The notes beneath the pieces are model-generated. The model had not been told where the DNA came from. It saw only the letters and a program-made list of their open reading frames with translations, and did no database searches. From Acheta domesticus (Eukaryota; Arthropoda; Insecta; Orthoptera; Gryllidae), in the NCBI GenBank assembly GCA_031308135.1, contig JAHLJT010000631.1, positions 156,691,276 to 156,755,275 on the forward strand: a stretch of DNA of 64,000 nucleotides. The letters run 5' to 3'. Made by a program: the position numbers and the translations under genes. Shown in pieces: positions 24,783 to 35,684 of this stretch (positions are counted from its first letter, which is position 1; each line of letters begins with the position of its first letter).

Positions 24783-25590
24783 TTACTTTCCCTTGTGTGT
24801 ACGTATATTCGAAGTAATATAGGTAGTATAGTGAAAGTTGTGTAATGATGCGGAAAAATACTACGATTTTTCGACAGAAAGTATATATACACCTCTGATA
24901 CAGAAAGAACTGGATAAATCCTGTTCCAATATGTAGTAAATAATTGCCCCTTACACTTATATAGTCAGGTTTCAGAAATTGTGAGTTCTCTATACCTAAA
25001 AAAGAGGTATTTTTCCAAACGTCCCTCCGGCCCTTTGTCCGTCTTCAATTATTTCTTCAAAAGGATTCGTACGGATAGTGCTTATTTAACTGTTTAAGAT
25101 AACGTAGAATTAATTTTGCTGTTTACTTTTGTTGTTGTTTTTTTCAAAAATTACACGAAGTAATCTTTTAATACCTTCCACGCCCTTAATTGTACATTTC
25201 CAGTTATTTGTAAACACGATTGTATTGATTGTGTTTGTAAGTGTAAGTGCTTGAAGTGACTTCTAATGAAGTTTTTCGAAAACTCAAAAATTTTCTTCAA
25301 ATTTCGCAGATACAGAAACGCTTTAACACCATTTCTCTTACACAGGGCTGCGAATTTTTAAATGAAAATTTTCATATTGGACGAGGTTTTACTGTCTTTA
25401 GTATTATTAAAGAAATATGTAGTATATACAGTTAGGAAACCGAAAATTGAGAAAATGTAAAAATAATGTACTTTGGATAGTGATAGATGACAGCTGGGAA
25501 GAGTATGCGACAAGTCCGAATAGGTAACCCACACCAGACAAAATAGAAAACTAATACGAAGAAGTCTGTGCCATTCAGTAGCATCACTAG
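24783..25590 (+). repeat. DINE-like element, X' copy with internal loss
   Basis: Same header and CACTAG end as 1408-2715. After CCCTTTGTCCGTC at 25043 it jumps directly to the sequence found at about 2172 in X, so about 500 bp of the element middle is absent. The junction lies in the GTCY-type tract, a plausible slippage or recombination spot. Confidence 0.75.
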
Positions 25591-27446
25591 TTTTGTATTA
25601 AGCTCCTGTTCAAACTCTAATAGGTAGCAAAGCTTAAATTCCTCTGTTAAAAGGCGTTTTATTGATATATTTGCGGAAACGAACCTGTATTATTGGGGAT
25701 TAATTATGTTTTTGTTCACGGTTATTATTGTATATATTATGTTTTCTTCTGGCTATTTGTACTTACTCGCTACTGTTTATGCAGTATATAGAAATTATAG
25801 TAACTAGCGTACCCGTGCGAGAACTCTCGCATGTTAAATCCCACCCTTTCCCTATCCATTTGTCTATCCGTTCCATAAAGGAGAGGAACTACTAATGTAC
25901 TTACAGAATATCAAACAAAATAACAATGCAATTGATGTTTGAAACAAATTTTCAATTAAAGTTTATTCAACATTATAGATAGATGTTCTTGGAACAATTT
26001 ATACTTCTTTAAAAACAACATTTGAAGACATTTTTCAATCTTCCTTGAGAGTTAGCTTTTCGCTTTCCTGAAAGTCAAATAATAGAACAGAGAAAGCCAA
26101 GTAAAGTAGTGCGAAAATACCGGATCGGGCAAGAACAGACCTACTCATTGCAATATTATTTAACTTCCCTTGATTTGTTATGAAGAACCGAGTGGGTTTT
26201 GGAGAGTCAGGGTGCCAGCTTGCTGGGGTGAGAAAATTGAAAAATTATTTGTTTACTAAAAAGTATTGAATTACTTTCGGCGTCCGTCAAAAAAAAAAAA
26301 AAAAAAAAAATCCGAGCCAAAAAATAATCAAACTAAAGTTGTCACCTTTGAGTACTAAATACCATTTGTTAGCATTAGAAACAATTTAGTATGCATTAGT
26401 AAGCCCACTTCGGTATGGGAATGTTGTTCAAACGATGTTTGCATTTTTAATATCTTAACGAACCGACACTTTGAGTTTAATAACAAACACTGGTGTTTTA
26501 TTTACAATATGAGTTTGCAGCTGGGCGTTGGTGTACATACTTCCAGATATCGCCAATATTTAAATCGTGCGTGTGGACTGCGATCGTTGGCAGTTGTCGG
26601 GTGACTTTCACTATTCTTTCTATAATTTTAAATTTAGTTGTTTTTGATTCACGTAGTATTGTAGGTTAGCGCGTTTTGATTTTTGTTTCCCATTTATTTA
26701 AAGCCATTTTACTTTAGCTACTTTAAAAAGTTTGTTCTTTGTGTTGTGCCAAAGCACAAGTTTTCCCCCACTACCTCTGCGTACCTGTGCGAGAAAACTC
26801 GCATGTTAGACCAGACACTCATCCCTATCCTGCTATTTTCATTCTAAGAGGGAAAGTAGTTAACGAAACGTGTTTATTTGTATCTATATTACTTACTACT
26901 ATCTATACTACTATACTTTTATTTGTATCTATAAAGGTAACTTGCAATGTACTAACACAATTACTAATAAAAATAAAAAACAATGCAATTAATGTGTAAA
27001 AGAAATTTTCAATAAATATTTATTCAATATCATGGAGAATTTGCTTGGAACAATTCCCAACCCTTTCTTAAAGACATTTGAAGTAATTATTCAATATTCT
27101 TTGTCAATTAGGTTTTAGTTTTTCGTGATAGTCACAACAATATTAACTTTTTACATTTGAGAAAGCTACGTGTCTGAACCCGTTGACTTGAAAATTTCAT
27201 CGAATGATAACGAAAATATTGGTACGGGTAAAACACAAACACAGTCTTCACAGAACACCCACATCCTTCCACAATTAAGTACACAGCATTTATAGACCAT
27301 GAAAAAACGTTAATTGAGTAGTTTCACTACACGCATAAGAAACAATATTCATAGGTATAGGTATCAAGGAACCAGGGGCGTAGCGTCCATGGATGTGGAT
27401 GATGTGTTACATACCCTGACAATATCAGCTATTTTTATTTTAAAAT

Positions 27447-27651
27447 GATTAAAAATTATCCATTTGTTATATTCTTTTTCTACTATAAAATATTTCATTA
27501 TATTTCAAACATAGCGCTGTTGAGAATTCGATTCTTCACAAGGATGAACAATTAAAAATTGTCCATTTGTAATTTTCTTTTTCTACTACAAAATATTTCG
27601 TTATATTTCAAACATCGCGCCGTTGAGAATTCGATTCTTCACAAGGATGAA
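27447..27651 (+). repeat. Tandem duplication of about 103 bp inside the hAT element
   Basis: Two diverged head-to-tail copies, each running from ATTAAAAATT to CTTCACAAGGATGAAC. They differ at several positions (for example CATAGCGCTG against CATCGCGCCG), so the duplication is older than the hAT dimorphism. Confidence 0.88.
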
Positions 27652-27795
27652 CGAATCTGTCTGAAATGCCGCCTTGCCTGCGCTGTGAATCAGATGCACA
27701 ATGACCCATTACATCCAAGGTGGCCACGAAAAACCGGTCGTTTTATGAAACTTTATTGTTCTCTTCGGTGTTTGGAAGAGCACGAGATTAATTAA
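27645..27795 (+). pseudogene. Cysteine-rich peptide fragment inside the hAT element
   Basis: The plus frame gives a CLKC pair followed about 30 residues later by YCSLRC and then a stop. Spacing and the aromatic-Cys-Ser-x-x-Cys ending resemble a MYM-type zinc finger, a domain found next to some hAT-derived transposases. The resemblance is by eye only. No start or upstream exon is visible. Confidence 0.35.
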
Positions 27796-28245
27796 TGAAC
27801 ATTGTCGTATTATTACCGTGTTTTAATGCATTTAGCAACTATATATTTGTAGCCAATTTAGGTTAGGGATTGTGCTGGTTGAATGCACGAGGGTATGTGA
27901 CTGTGCAATACACATCTGTGCCCTGGAATGGCGAGCACAACGCGATCCAAACTGCCTACTTAATTATGGAGTCGTATTTTTGTTCCGTGGACAAATTATA
28001 GTACGTGAGAAACTGTTAAAAATATTTTAAAAAATATGAGAGGATATAATTTTATTTAAACAGCCAACGCAGGCTATGTTGAGCAATACAACACTGATAA
28101 GGGAAAATAGGGAAATTCTGTCACACTTAATTCAAGTTGTATGCTTTTTTGGGAGACAAAAGGCTTGTATTTTCTAGTCATAATGAAAATAGGGGATCAT
28201 CAAATAGAGAAAATTTCGTGGAATATATAAGTGTAATAATGAAAT

Positions 28246-28467
28246 ATGATAAAACTGACAAGGATTATATGGAAAATTCCAGTGTTTCATGCAATCTCGA
28301 CAGAAATTCAAATTAATTGGATTTTAAGTGTGAGCATGATAATGTCCCATGAAATTAAAAATGAATTTTCTAAAGCCTCTTTTGTCCCCTCGATACTAGA
28401 TGAAACTCTTGATGTAAGCAGCAATGGACAACTGTCACCTGTTTTTCATTACGTGTCTGTAAATTGA
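28246..28467 (+). pseudogene. hAT transposase fragment
   Basis: A 73-codon frame contains ILDETLDVS followed by QLSPVFHYV. This matches the conserved hAT core where the first catalytic Asp lies (usual form DETTDVS … QLS … RYV), as in ZMYM1-like hAT transposases. It is preceded by the EIQ/EI spacing typical of that family. The expected downstream Asp, Glu and dimerisation domain are missing, and the reading stops 70 bp before the nested element at 28541. This piece cannot be catalytic. Confidence 0.72.
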
Positions 28468-28540
28468 TTGATTTTCTCTTTCGTATTATATTTTTATTGT
28501 AGATCATTACTTTTCATTTTATAAATTATGCCAATTCTAA

Positions 28541-29532
28541 GGCCCGCAACAGACTACGCCGAGGAATGTGTTTCCAGAAATGTGCGACGAGAAATGTGGA
28601 AAATCGAAACAAGGGACTCTTATGGACCCCCACACACCTGAAAGAGTTTCCTGTTCGCCTCTGCGGAGGCGAAAGAGTTCCTCGCTCGAGTCGGTCGGCG
28701 AGCGAGTTTTCTCGGACACATTTCTACTCTTTCACTTGTTATACGACATTTGGGCGTTCGCTGCCGCAGGAAAACACCAAACAGTGCAAGAACTGAGTGA
28801 GGTTATAACGTTTGGCAGTAAAAGATGCGATAAACTACCAGTTTTTTAATTGTTTTCTTGAATTTTCTCTTCAAACGGAAATGAACACGTAAAAACTTGT
28901 ATGGAAGATATTCTTATTTGTGTGAAATCCGCTCATAATGAGTAATATAAAAATAAAAATTTGAAGCAAGAAACTTGAAAGGGTATTTTGAAAGAATTGA
29001 ATTAATTTATTACTTTTCTTAATTGGTATTAATGAATGAATTTTTTAATTGTGAATTTTATTATGAATTATTTTATCATTATCAATTCATTATTCAACCA
29101 ACAAATATAGTAAACCAGAGCGTGATAGAGATTACGGAGTTCAAGAAAATTTGCTGATGTACAACTTCTCCCTTATACGTCGCTTAACTTCTTGTTTTTT
29201 AACATTAAATAATGATTTGTATGCAATGTAATAGTGTGTTTCTCTCTAGGTAATTCGAACTCTTTAAACAAATGATTTACGATTATCGTAACAAAACAAG
29301 GATATCACGAGTAAAAATTACATAAGAGCATTTAATAAAACAAGAAATGGGACTCTCAGATGATCTCATAGCTAAAACTGCTGCCATCACTCTCGGCTTG
29401 TGGCACATAAAGGCATTTCGAGACATCGAATAACCTCTTTGTAGTGTGTGGACGCAGCCTCGCCGGCTTATTTCCACATTTCTCGTCGCACATTTCTCGC
29501 AACGCATTCCTCGGTGTAGTCTGTTGCGGGCC
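28541..29532. mobile_element. PIF/Harbinger-like non-autonomous element, 992 bp, nested in the hAT
   Basis: Inverted ends of about 62 bp (28541-28602 and 29471-29532) begin GGCCCGCAACAGACTAC and differ at only a few positions. The flanks are TAA on both sides (28538-28540 and 29533-29535), a 3-bp TWA duplication as made by PIF/Harbinger transposases. Internal ORFs (up to 93 codons near 28568) resemble nothing I know. It lacks a DDE domain and would depend on an autonomous partner. Confidence 0.82.
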
Positions 29533-31506
29533 TAAAGGGTTCGAAATGATATGAATCGGACAATTTTGAAAATGGTTTTGGGTTTGATAGGGCTCTTATT
29601 ATTAAAGTATGAGAACACACATTTATATTTTTTTAGGTCGTGAACTTAAGTCAACTTTTTCTAACTTTCAACCAGTAAACTACATGAAGTACGTGAGGTG
29701 CATGAAGTACATGGAGTACGTTATTTTCTCATTTCTCGAGTTACATACCCTAAGCCAAAACTCAGGCTACGCCACTGCAAGGAACTATAATAGTATTTCT
29801 AGTTGTTTCTGGAGAGCAAATCTTGAATTAATGATTATGCAAATAAACCTCGTCACACTGCACAAACTGCGGTGTTAACAGAAAGCGTAAATAAAGATTG
29901 CCGAATCTAAGCCTTCTAAGCGAGTCGCCACAAATTTGCTACCAGCAGGAAGGACTGAAATATTGAGGTGGCCTTGATAGCATTGAAGCGTGGAACCGAA
30001 AATTTAATTGAATGGATCGGAGCATGTTTCATCTTATAGATTATGGTGTGAAAAACGTTTCTTATTTCTACATTTGCTTATTTCTACAAATGCTTATTTC
30101 TACATTTTGACGTCCTTAAATTTTCACTATGCGAGAAACTTTTTTATTATTGCAGAAAAGCACAAACACCCAGCGGATGAAATGACAAGGGAAGCCCAAA
30201 TTTTGATATGAGACCAACCACATTTCTGTATGAATCATGGTTCTTGAGTTAGACAGTAATAAAACAATATTTCGTGATCTTGAATACTTCTCAGCAATTC
30301 TCAACAGGCGATGTGAAAGGAAAAATAGAATATTTAATTTTTGAATTTCACTTATAAAAAAACAGTGAAATATATTTAAACATATCTAAAAATGAATTAG
30401 AAATTTTACAGTTAATAATATTAATGCCAAAGACATTCAACCAGTAGTTGTCGTAAAATGTGCTTTCAAAAGCAAATATGACATGAATTATAGTGTGTTC
30501 GAAAATAATATTATGCATTGTCCGCACAAACCCTTGCAGTATTTGATACAATCCATGTCATCTCACCTTTGTGAATGAGCATTTTCCCTTTAATTTACAT
30601 TAAAAAAGTGAATGTATTGGACGTACAAAATGACTTGGGACTGAAACTTAGCAATAATGACCTTGATATCGATTTCATTCGCGCAAAACAATTCAAGACT
30701 CGTCAGTATGTGATGAATTAACAATGTTCCAACTGGATTTGGACTTATTTTGCTATATATATTTCAGTTTTAACTCTCATTTAAAGGTCTGTTTTTTTTA
30801 AAATAATAATTCTAATAAAAATAATACATCTTTTTTTATCAAAAATCTGTAATTTCTAATATTAAGCCATCTATTTAACATGTTTTGAAAGTATTTCCGT
30901 TCAAGTGGTATTCTAATTTGCTCCAGGCTTGTAAGTGGTACGTAACTGAAGGAAGGGTGAGACCCCCCTGCCGAAATCCCATCTTGCTTATGAATAAAAT
31001 GGTAGTAAAAATAACTTTGTCCTTTGTGACCTTCACACTCACAGACTGGCGAAACCCTGAGTTGTCAACGTCTATCGTCCGTGGGAAGACAGCTCCCCTT
31101 TCGTGGGACATACGGTATTGGAGGCGAGTGCAGCAAACATTCTCAAAATTTCGCCAGCTGGTAGAACACCAAGCGAAACCCACATACTATTAAAATTTTG
31201 AAGTGTTAGGGAGTATTAGAAATAGTGTATTAGAGACGTTTTGCATCAAGACCTTTCATGACCTCCGCGCTTCCTGCAACGAGTAAAATTGCATCGTTAG
31301 TGCCAAAAACGTTTATCAATCGATGTCAGATTTTATAGCACGTTCCTTCTTTGACGACTGATGGCAAAGATCATATCCGTTGGTCTCTTTTTAGTTTCAA
31401 CGGCACAGTATACTAATTTTACCGAAGTCGTAAACCAATGCTATTTTAAGAATCGTGAAAAACAAACTTACATACGGTGCACTTGATGTTATTGTTTTGA
31501 AACTTT

Positions 31507-33956
31507 TTACTTTCCCGTATACGTACGTATACACGGAGTGATACACGTAGTATAGGGAAAGTTTTACTTTCCCGTATACGTACGTATACACGGAGTGATA
31601 TACGTAGTATAGGAAAGTTATGTAATGCTGCGCGAAAAAATGGCCAATTTCGGCGGAAAAAAATTAATTGCCGGGCCGTGAAAACGAATAAGTGGATAAA
31701 ACCAGTTGCTAAATTAAGAAAAAAAAATCCTCTATCTCGTGGTGTGGTCAAAATCCATGATTTGTTGCTTCTTTATACTTAAAAATCGATTGACGGCATT
31801 CCGTCCGTCTGTCCGTCTGTCTGTCTGTCCGTTTGTCCGTCTGTCCGTCTGTCCGTCTGTCCGTCTGTCCGTCTGTCCGTCTGTCCGTCTGTGGTCAACG
31901 CTAGCGCCTAAACCGTTCGGTCGATTTTCTTCAAAATTGATATTCCCCAGTCCATCTGATTCTAGTCGAAGATTTGTGATTTTGAAAAAGATTCTTTAAA
32001 ATTTGGGGGTACTTTATATGAAGCCCCCCGGGGATTTTCAACATTTTCTCAAAAACGGCTCCAAATTTTTTCTTTACATTTCTTGTATGAATAGAGGAAA
32101 ATACACTTTTTAACATGGCATAGGTCCGATTTTCACGTACAGCTCTGAATTTTCGAAAATTGTGAAAGTTTGAATTATTTTCGGCGTCTTTCTCCAACTA
32201 CAAAATTGAAGATAGAGATTTTTTCTTCAAATAAAATTTGTTCTGCATATTGAGTTCTTTAATAAAGGTCATGTAAATGTTTTTCACAATTTTGGTAGTT
32301 TTCGTGCAATATTGCGTGCAATATGTGCAATTTTAAACAATTACAAAAACAAAATTTTCTCAAAAACGGCTCCAAATTTTTTCTTTAAACTTTTGGTAGG
32401 GATAGTGGTAAATGTACTCTATCAATGACATAAAAGCCATTTTGGTCTATCGGTTGGTTTTTTCAAAAATTACAAAAATGTAAATTTTTTTTACTTGTCT
32501 CTCACGTTGTTAATATTTACATTATCGGCGATTTTTTTACATTATAATATTTAGGAGTATATATGCTTTAAATAATGTCAAGTAAAGTTTCTCGAAAACA
32601 CTACCGTTTTCTGTGAAAAGTAGCTCAAATTTCGGTATTTTCAGAAATGCTCAAACGTCATTTTCTCGTATATGGCTGCATTATTTTTCTTGAAACTTTT
32701 GTAACGGATAGTGCTAATTACACTCATTAGTATAGCGTGAAGTTTATTTTGAGTTTTTTTTTTTGTTTTTTTCAAAAATTATATAAATGCAAATTTTTTG
32801 AAAGATCTCTCACATCTTTAATATGCACATTATCCGCAATTTGTAAAGATGATTATATTTGTGAGCGTAAGTGCTTCAAATAACTTCAAATAAAGTATTT
32901 TGAAAACTCAAAATTTTCTGTGAAAATGAGCTTCAATTTTCGCATTTTTAGTAGTGCTAAAACGCCATTTTCTCTTAAACGGCACATAATTTTTAAAAGA
33001 AAATTGCCATTTACGGCTAGTTTTTGTGTTCTTTAATATTCTAAATTAATGTACAATTAGAACCGAAAAATTAAGAAAATGACAAAAAATGTACTTTTGG
33101 CGATGATAGATGGTAGCTGGCAAGAACGAGTATGTGGCAATTCTGAATAGCTAGCGAAAACCCAGGAAAATAGAAAACTAATACGGGAAAGTCTGTGCCA
33201 TTCTGTTTCTGTTTTTTGACAAATAAATAAATAAAATAAATACGGTCATGTTTAATTTTTTCAAAATACGAGTAGTTTTTCTTTAATTTTGTGACAAACG
33301 TAATAGGCCGCTGTAAATTTACTGCGCTTCGGACAGCTGGATGCGTCGTAAATTAGAATGTGCAATTTTGTATACTATTTCTTTCTTCGTTTCTTACATT
33401 CGAACTTTGTTATAGACTTACACATTAATATTTTAGAAATTGTTTATTTTGAAATATTTGAAATAAGTAAAAAGAATTAATAGCTATCAGAATAGCGACA
33501 ATGCAGGGTCTGCAACAATGGAATTCATTTTGCGCTCGCGAATATCTGTGAATTAGTGTCATTGTTGTGACCTAATGGAGCTGTATGAAAAGGAGTTATA
33601 ATTGTCTAATTTATGTTGATATTTGCAGGCAAATATTTAGTTTTGCACCAAATGCTGTACCATTTGTAGTGAGTAGAGAATTTGTTGCATGGTTTTAAAA
33701 TACTCTTCCCTAATCATGGCCCAATGGAAGGCATTTCTATATTTCCAGGGTATCAGGCTTCTTTTTCCAATACAGGGTTACAAAACTTTTGCATTCTATT
33801 TTTGAGAAGTTGTAGAATTCACATAGTTCTGACAACACTGCAATGGAAATAGTGAGTTCCAAGCGAAGATGTTAGTAGCGCATAAAGTGCAATATTACAG
33901 TACTACTTAGCTGTTTCCTCTAATACGGGAAAGTAAGTGCTGTTGTAGCACCACTA
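31507..33956 (+). repeat. Longest DINE-like/Helentron-like copy, with doubled header
   Basis: Two tandem headers of about 56 bp (31507-31562 and 31563-31618) each hold the 16-bp palindrome GTATACGTACGTATAC between ACTTTCCC and GGAAAGT. A noncoding body with the shared blocks and a (GTCY)n tract follows. One family 3' signature (ATACGGGAAAGTCTGTGCCATTCTG, to 33206) breaks off. A second (TAATACGGGAAAGT … TGTAGCACCACTAG) ends at 33956. About 700 bp in between (33207-33920) may be a second copy or an insertion; it holds no recognised gene. Confidence 0.72.
31803..31890 (+). repeat. (GTCY)n microsatellite inside the DINE-like element
   Basis: Twenty-two consecutive 4-base units are GTCC or GTCT, apart from one GTTT. 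GTCY tracts inside noncoding repeats are a known hallmark of mini-me/DINE-1-type elements in flies. Confidence 0.95.
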
Positions 33957-34464
33957 GTTTTATTAGAACCCATTATTGTGAAAATTTTGTTTCTAAGCAA
34001 AAGTGAAATGTATTTATTTGTTTGTCCCATATCGAGATAACATTTTCAGAGGCTCGTATCTTTGCAATAATGGTATTTGATTATTCCACGTATGTGTTCG
34101 ACCATCTTGTCTTTCCGAAGCTGTCATGTAAACACCCGTTTTTAACCAGCACCCTCTCCAGGGAGAGGGTGCTTCTCAGACCCTGACGACAGCGGCGGGG
34201 CGCGGCGATTTCCGCACTTCGACAGGCTGCAGGTCATGAAAAGTATGAATACTAATTATCGCAAAATCACTACATGCGATACTTCTTTCTTCAAAATCAA
34301 TATTTATGGATTTTAAAAGGTGCTGAACAAGTTGGCAAAATTTCATGTCAATCCGAGTATCAAGCACAGCGAGTGTTGCGTGTAAGCGCTGCTGAGGAGT
34401 GACAACGCTGTTCACCATAAGCTCTGTACTGCAATCAAATGCTTGGACGCTCTATAGGTAAGGA
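33957..34464. other. No gene; perfect 26-bp hairpin at 34148-34173
   Basis: AT-rich DNA with one striking palindrome: AGCACCCTCTCC and its exact complement around a 2-base AG loop. It is followed by a short GC-rich patch (34180-34235). No coding sequence is recognised. Confidence 0.6.
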
Positions 34465-35684
34465 AAATGTTTACCCGTATGTATAGTCAATTACTTCCTC
34501 TAACTTGTTGAGTTGTTAGAATCCTTGTTTTGTGGCTCCTTGATACCGAAAAATCGATTGACTCCAAAACCTCTGTTAGTCTCAGAACAACGCTAGCGGT
34601 TAAGCTGAACCGCGACCAGGATTTTCACAAAAATTAATATTCCCTATCGACCTGGCTGATGTCACGGACCATTAAATTTGAAGCAGTAATTTTAATTTTA
34701 GGTGGTACCTTACATGAAACCCCTGACTTATTTTCAAAATATTAAAAAACGACACAAACATTTTTGATTTAATTTTGTTGTCGGATAGTGTGAAGGACAT
34801 GTAAGAAAATGGAGCAAGTCTCATTTACGTTGAAATCTCTTATATTTTAGAAAATTGTAATTTTTTTCTACGTTTCCCTGCAACTAAAATATCGAAGGTA
34901 GACTTTTTAAAATTGAAATCTTTTCTCTAAAGACAGGCTTTGAGGTAGAAAGTTTCGAAAATTTGACTACTTTGCGCATAATTTTAAGTGAGGCAGTTTT
35001 TAATTTTTTTAAAAACAATTTTTCTGAAAGTTTTCTATTATTCTATTCTAGTTGTCAAATTATCAACATTAAGACTTCAATATTTTTATGACAACTTTTT
35101 TATATGACACAACTCACTTGTACATTTTAGTCTCTCTAAATAGATGCAATGGGTAGAGACTAATATGTACAACTGAGTTGTGTCATAATAAAAAAGTTGT
35201 CATAAAAATATTGAAGCTTTAATATTGATAAATTATTTTTCTGAAAGCTTGCACCAATAAAAATATGGACCTCGGATAGAGCTGAAGAGAATGGGGCAGG
35301 TCCCATCTTTGGAATGAAATATCTGATATTTCGAAAATTGCAAAATTTCAATTTTTCTCGGCGTTTTCCTGCAACTACAATTATAAAGATAACTTTCTCA
35401 TAATGAAAGGTCATGAAAAAATCAAGCCATTTTTAATTTTTGAAAATATTAGAATTTTTGCGTAATTTTGCGTGAAATATAGCCAGATTTTATATTTACA
35501 ACAAGTATTTTCTCAGAAACGGCTCCACATTGTTTCTTTGAATTGTTTTAAGTGTGTAGCAAAGAATGGCAAAGAAAGTGTTGCTGGTTCCATTTTTGGC
35601 GCACTCTCTACGTTTTGAAAATTGGAAAAAAATTCAAACGCCAATTCGAATTGCCCGTTCTTAGATTGAGGCGGTGCCAATATA
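34465..35684 (+). repeat. DINE-like copy, 3' side cut by the Tc1/mariner insertion
   Basis: Shared blocks appear in order: 'TGTGGCTCCTTGATACC', 'AAAAATCGATTGAC', 'AACAACGCTAGCG', 'GATATTCCC'-like, 'GGTACCTTACATGAA' and 'TTTTCTCAGAAACGGCTCC'. The header is degraded. The copy runs into the Tc1/mariner element at 35685 and contains an inverted duplication at 35057-35235. Confidence 0.65.
35057..35235. repeat. Inverted duplication of about 80-bp arms inside the DINE-like copy
   Basis: The left arm contains CTTCAATATTTTTATGACAA and GACACAACTCACTTGTACAT. The right arm contains their complements TTGTCATAAAAATATTGAAG and ATGTACAACTGAGTTGTGTC. The loop is about 18 bases, and the fold is nearly perfect apart from small A/T-run and single-base differences. 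Confidence 0.85.

Larger units (their letters stand above)
27373..29777. mobile_element. hAT-superfamily transposon, 2405 bp, non-functional, dimorphic
   Basis: Ends are inverted: CAGGGGCGTAGCGTCC on the left and the complement of CAGTGGCGTAGCC on the right. They are flanked by perfect 8-bp duplications CAAGGAAC (27365-27372 and 29778-29785), the size made by hAT transposases. The allelic or duplicated site at 4476-4483 is empty. Inside lie a tandem duplication, a cysteine-rich peptide, a hAT transposase fragment and a nested Harbinger-like element. With only scraps of transposase left, this copy must have been moved in trans or have decayed after insertion. Confidence 0.93.
23377..31323. repeat. 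Segment X', right copy of the large duplicated segment
   Basis: Matches 1-6024 throughout, with a 2405-bp hAT insertion (27373-29777), a missing stretch of about 500 bp at 25043/25044, a longer A-run near 26289-26310 and scattered substitutions. The match ends at 31323 only because X meets the N gap there; X' continues into unique sequence. Stretches not listed separately hold AT-rich DNA without a recognised gene. Confidence 0.93.

Noticed and set aside
31803..31890. CRISPR-like regular array
   Set aside because: The unit is four bases with no spacers; it is a GTCY microsatellite in a eukaryotic repeat.
34148..34173. Helitron 3' hairpin
   Set aside because: No CTRR end lies about 10 bases after the hairpin, and no matching 5' TC end is visible.
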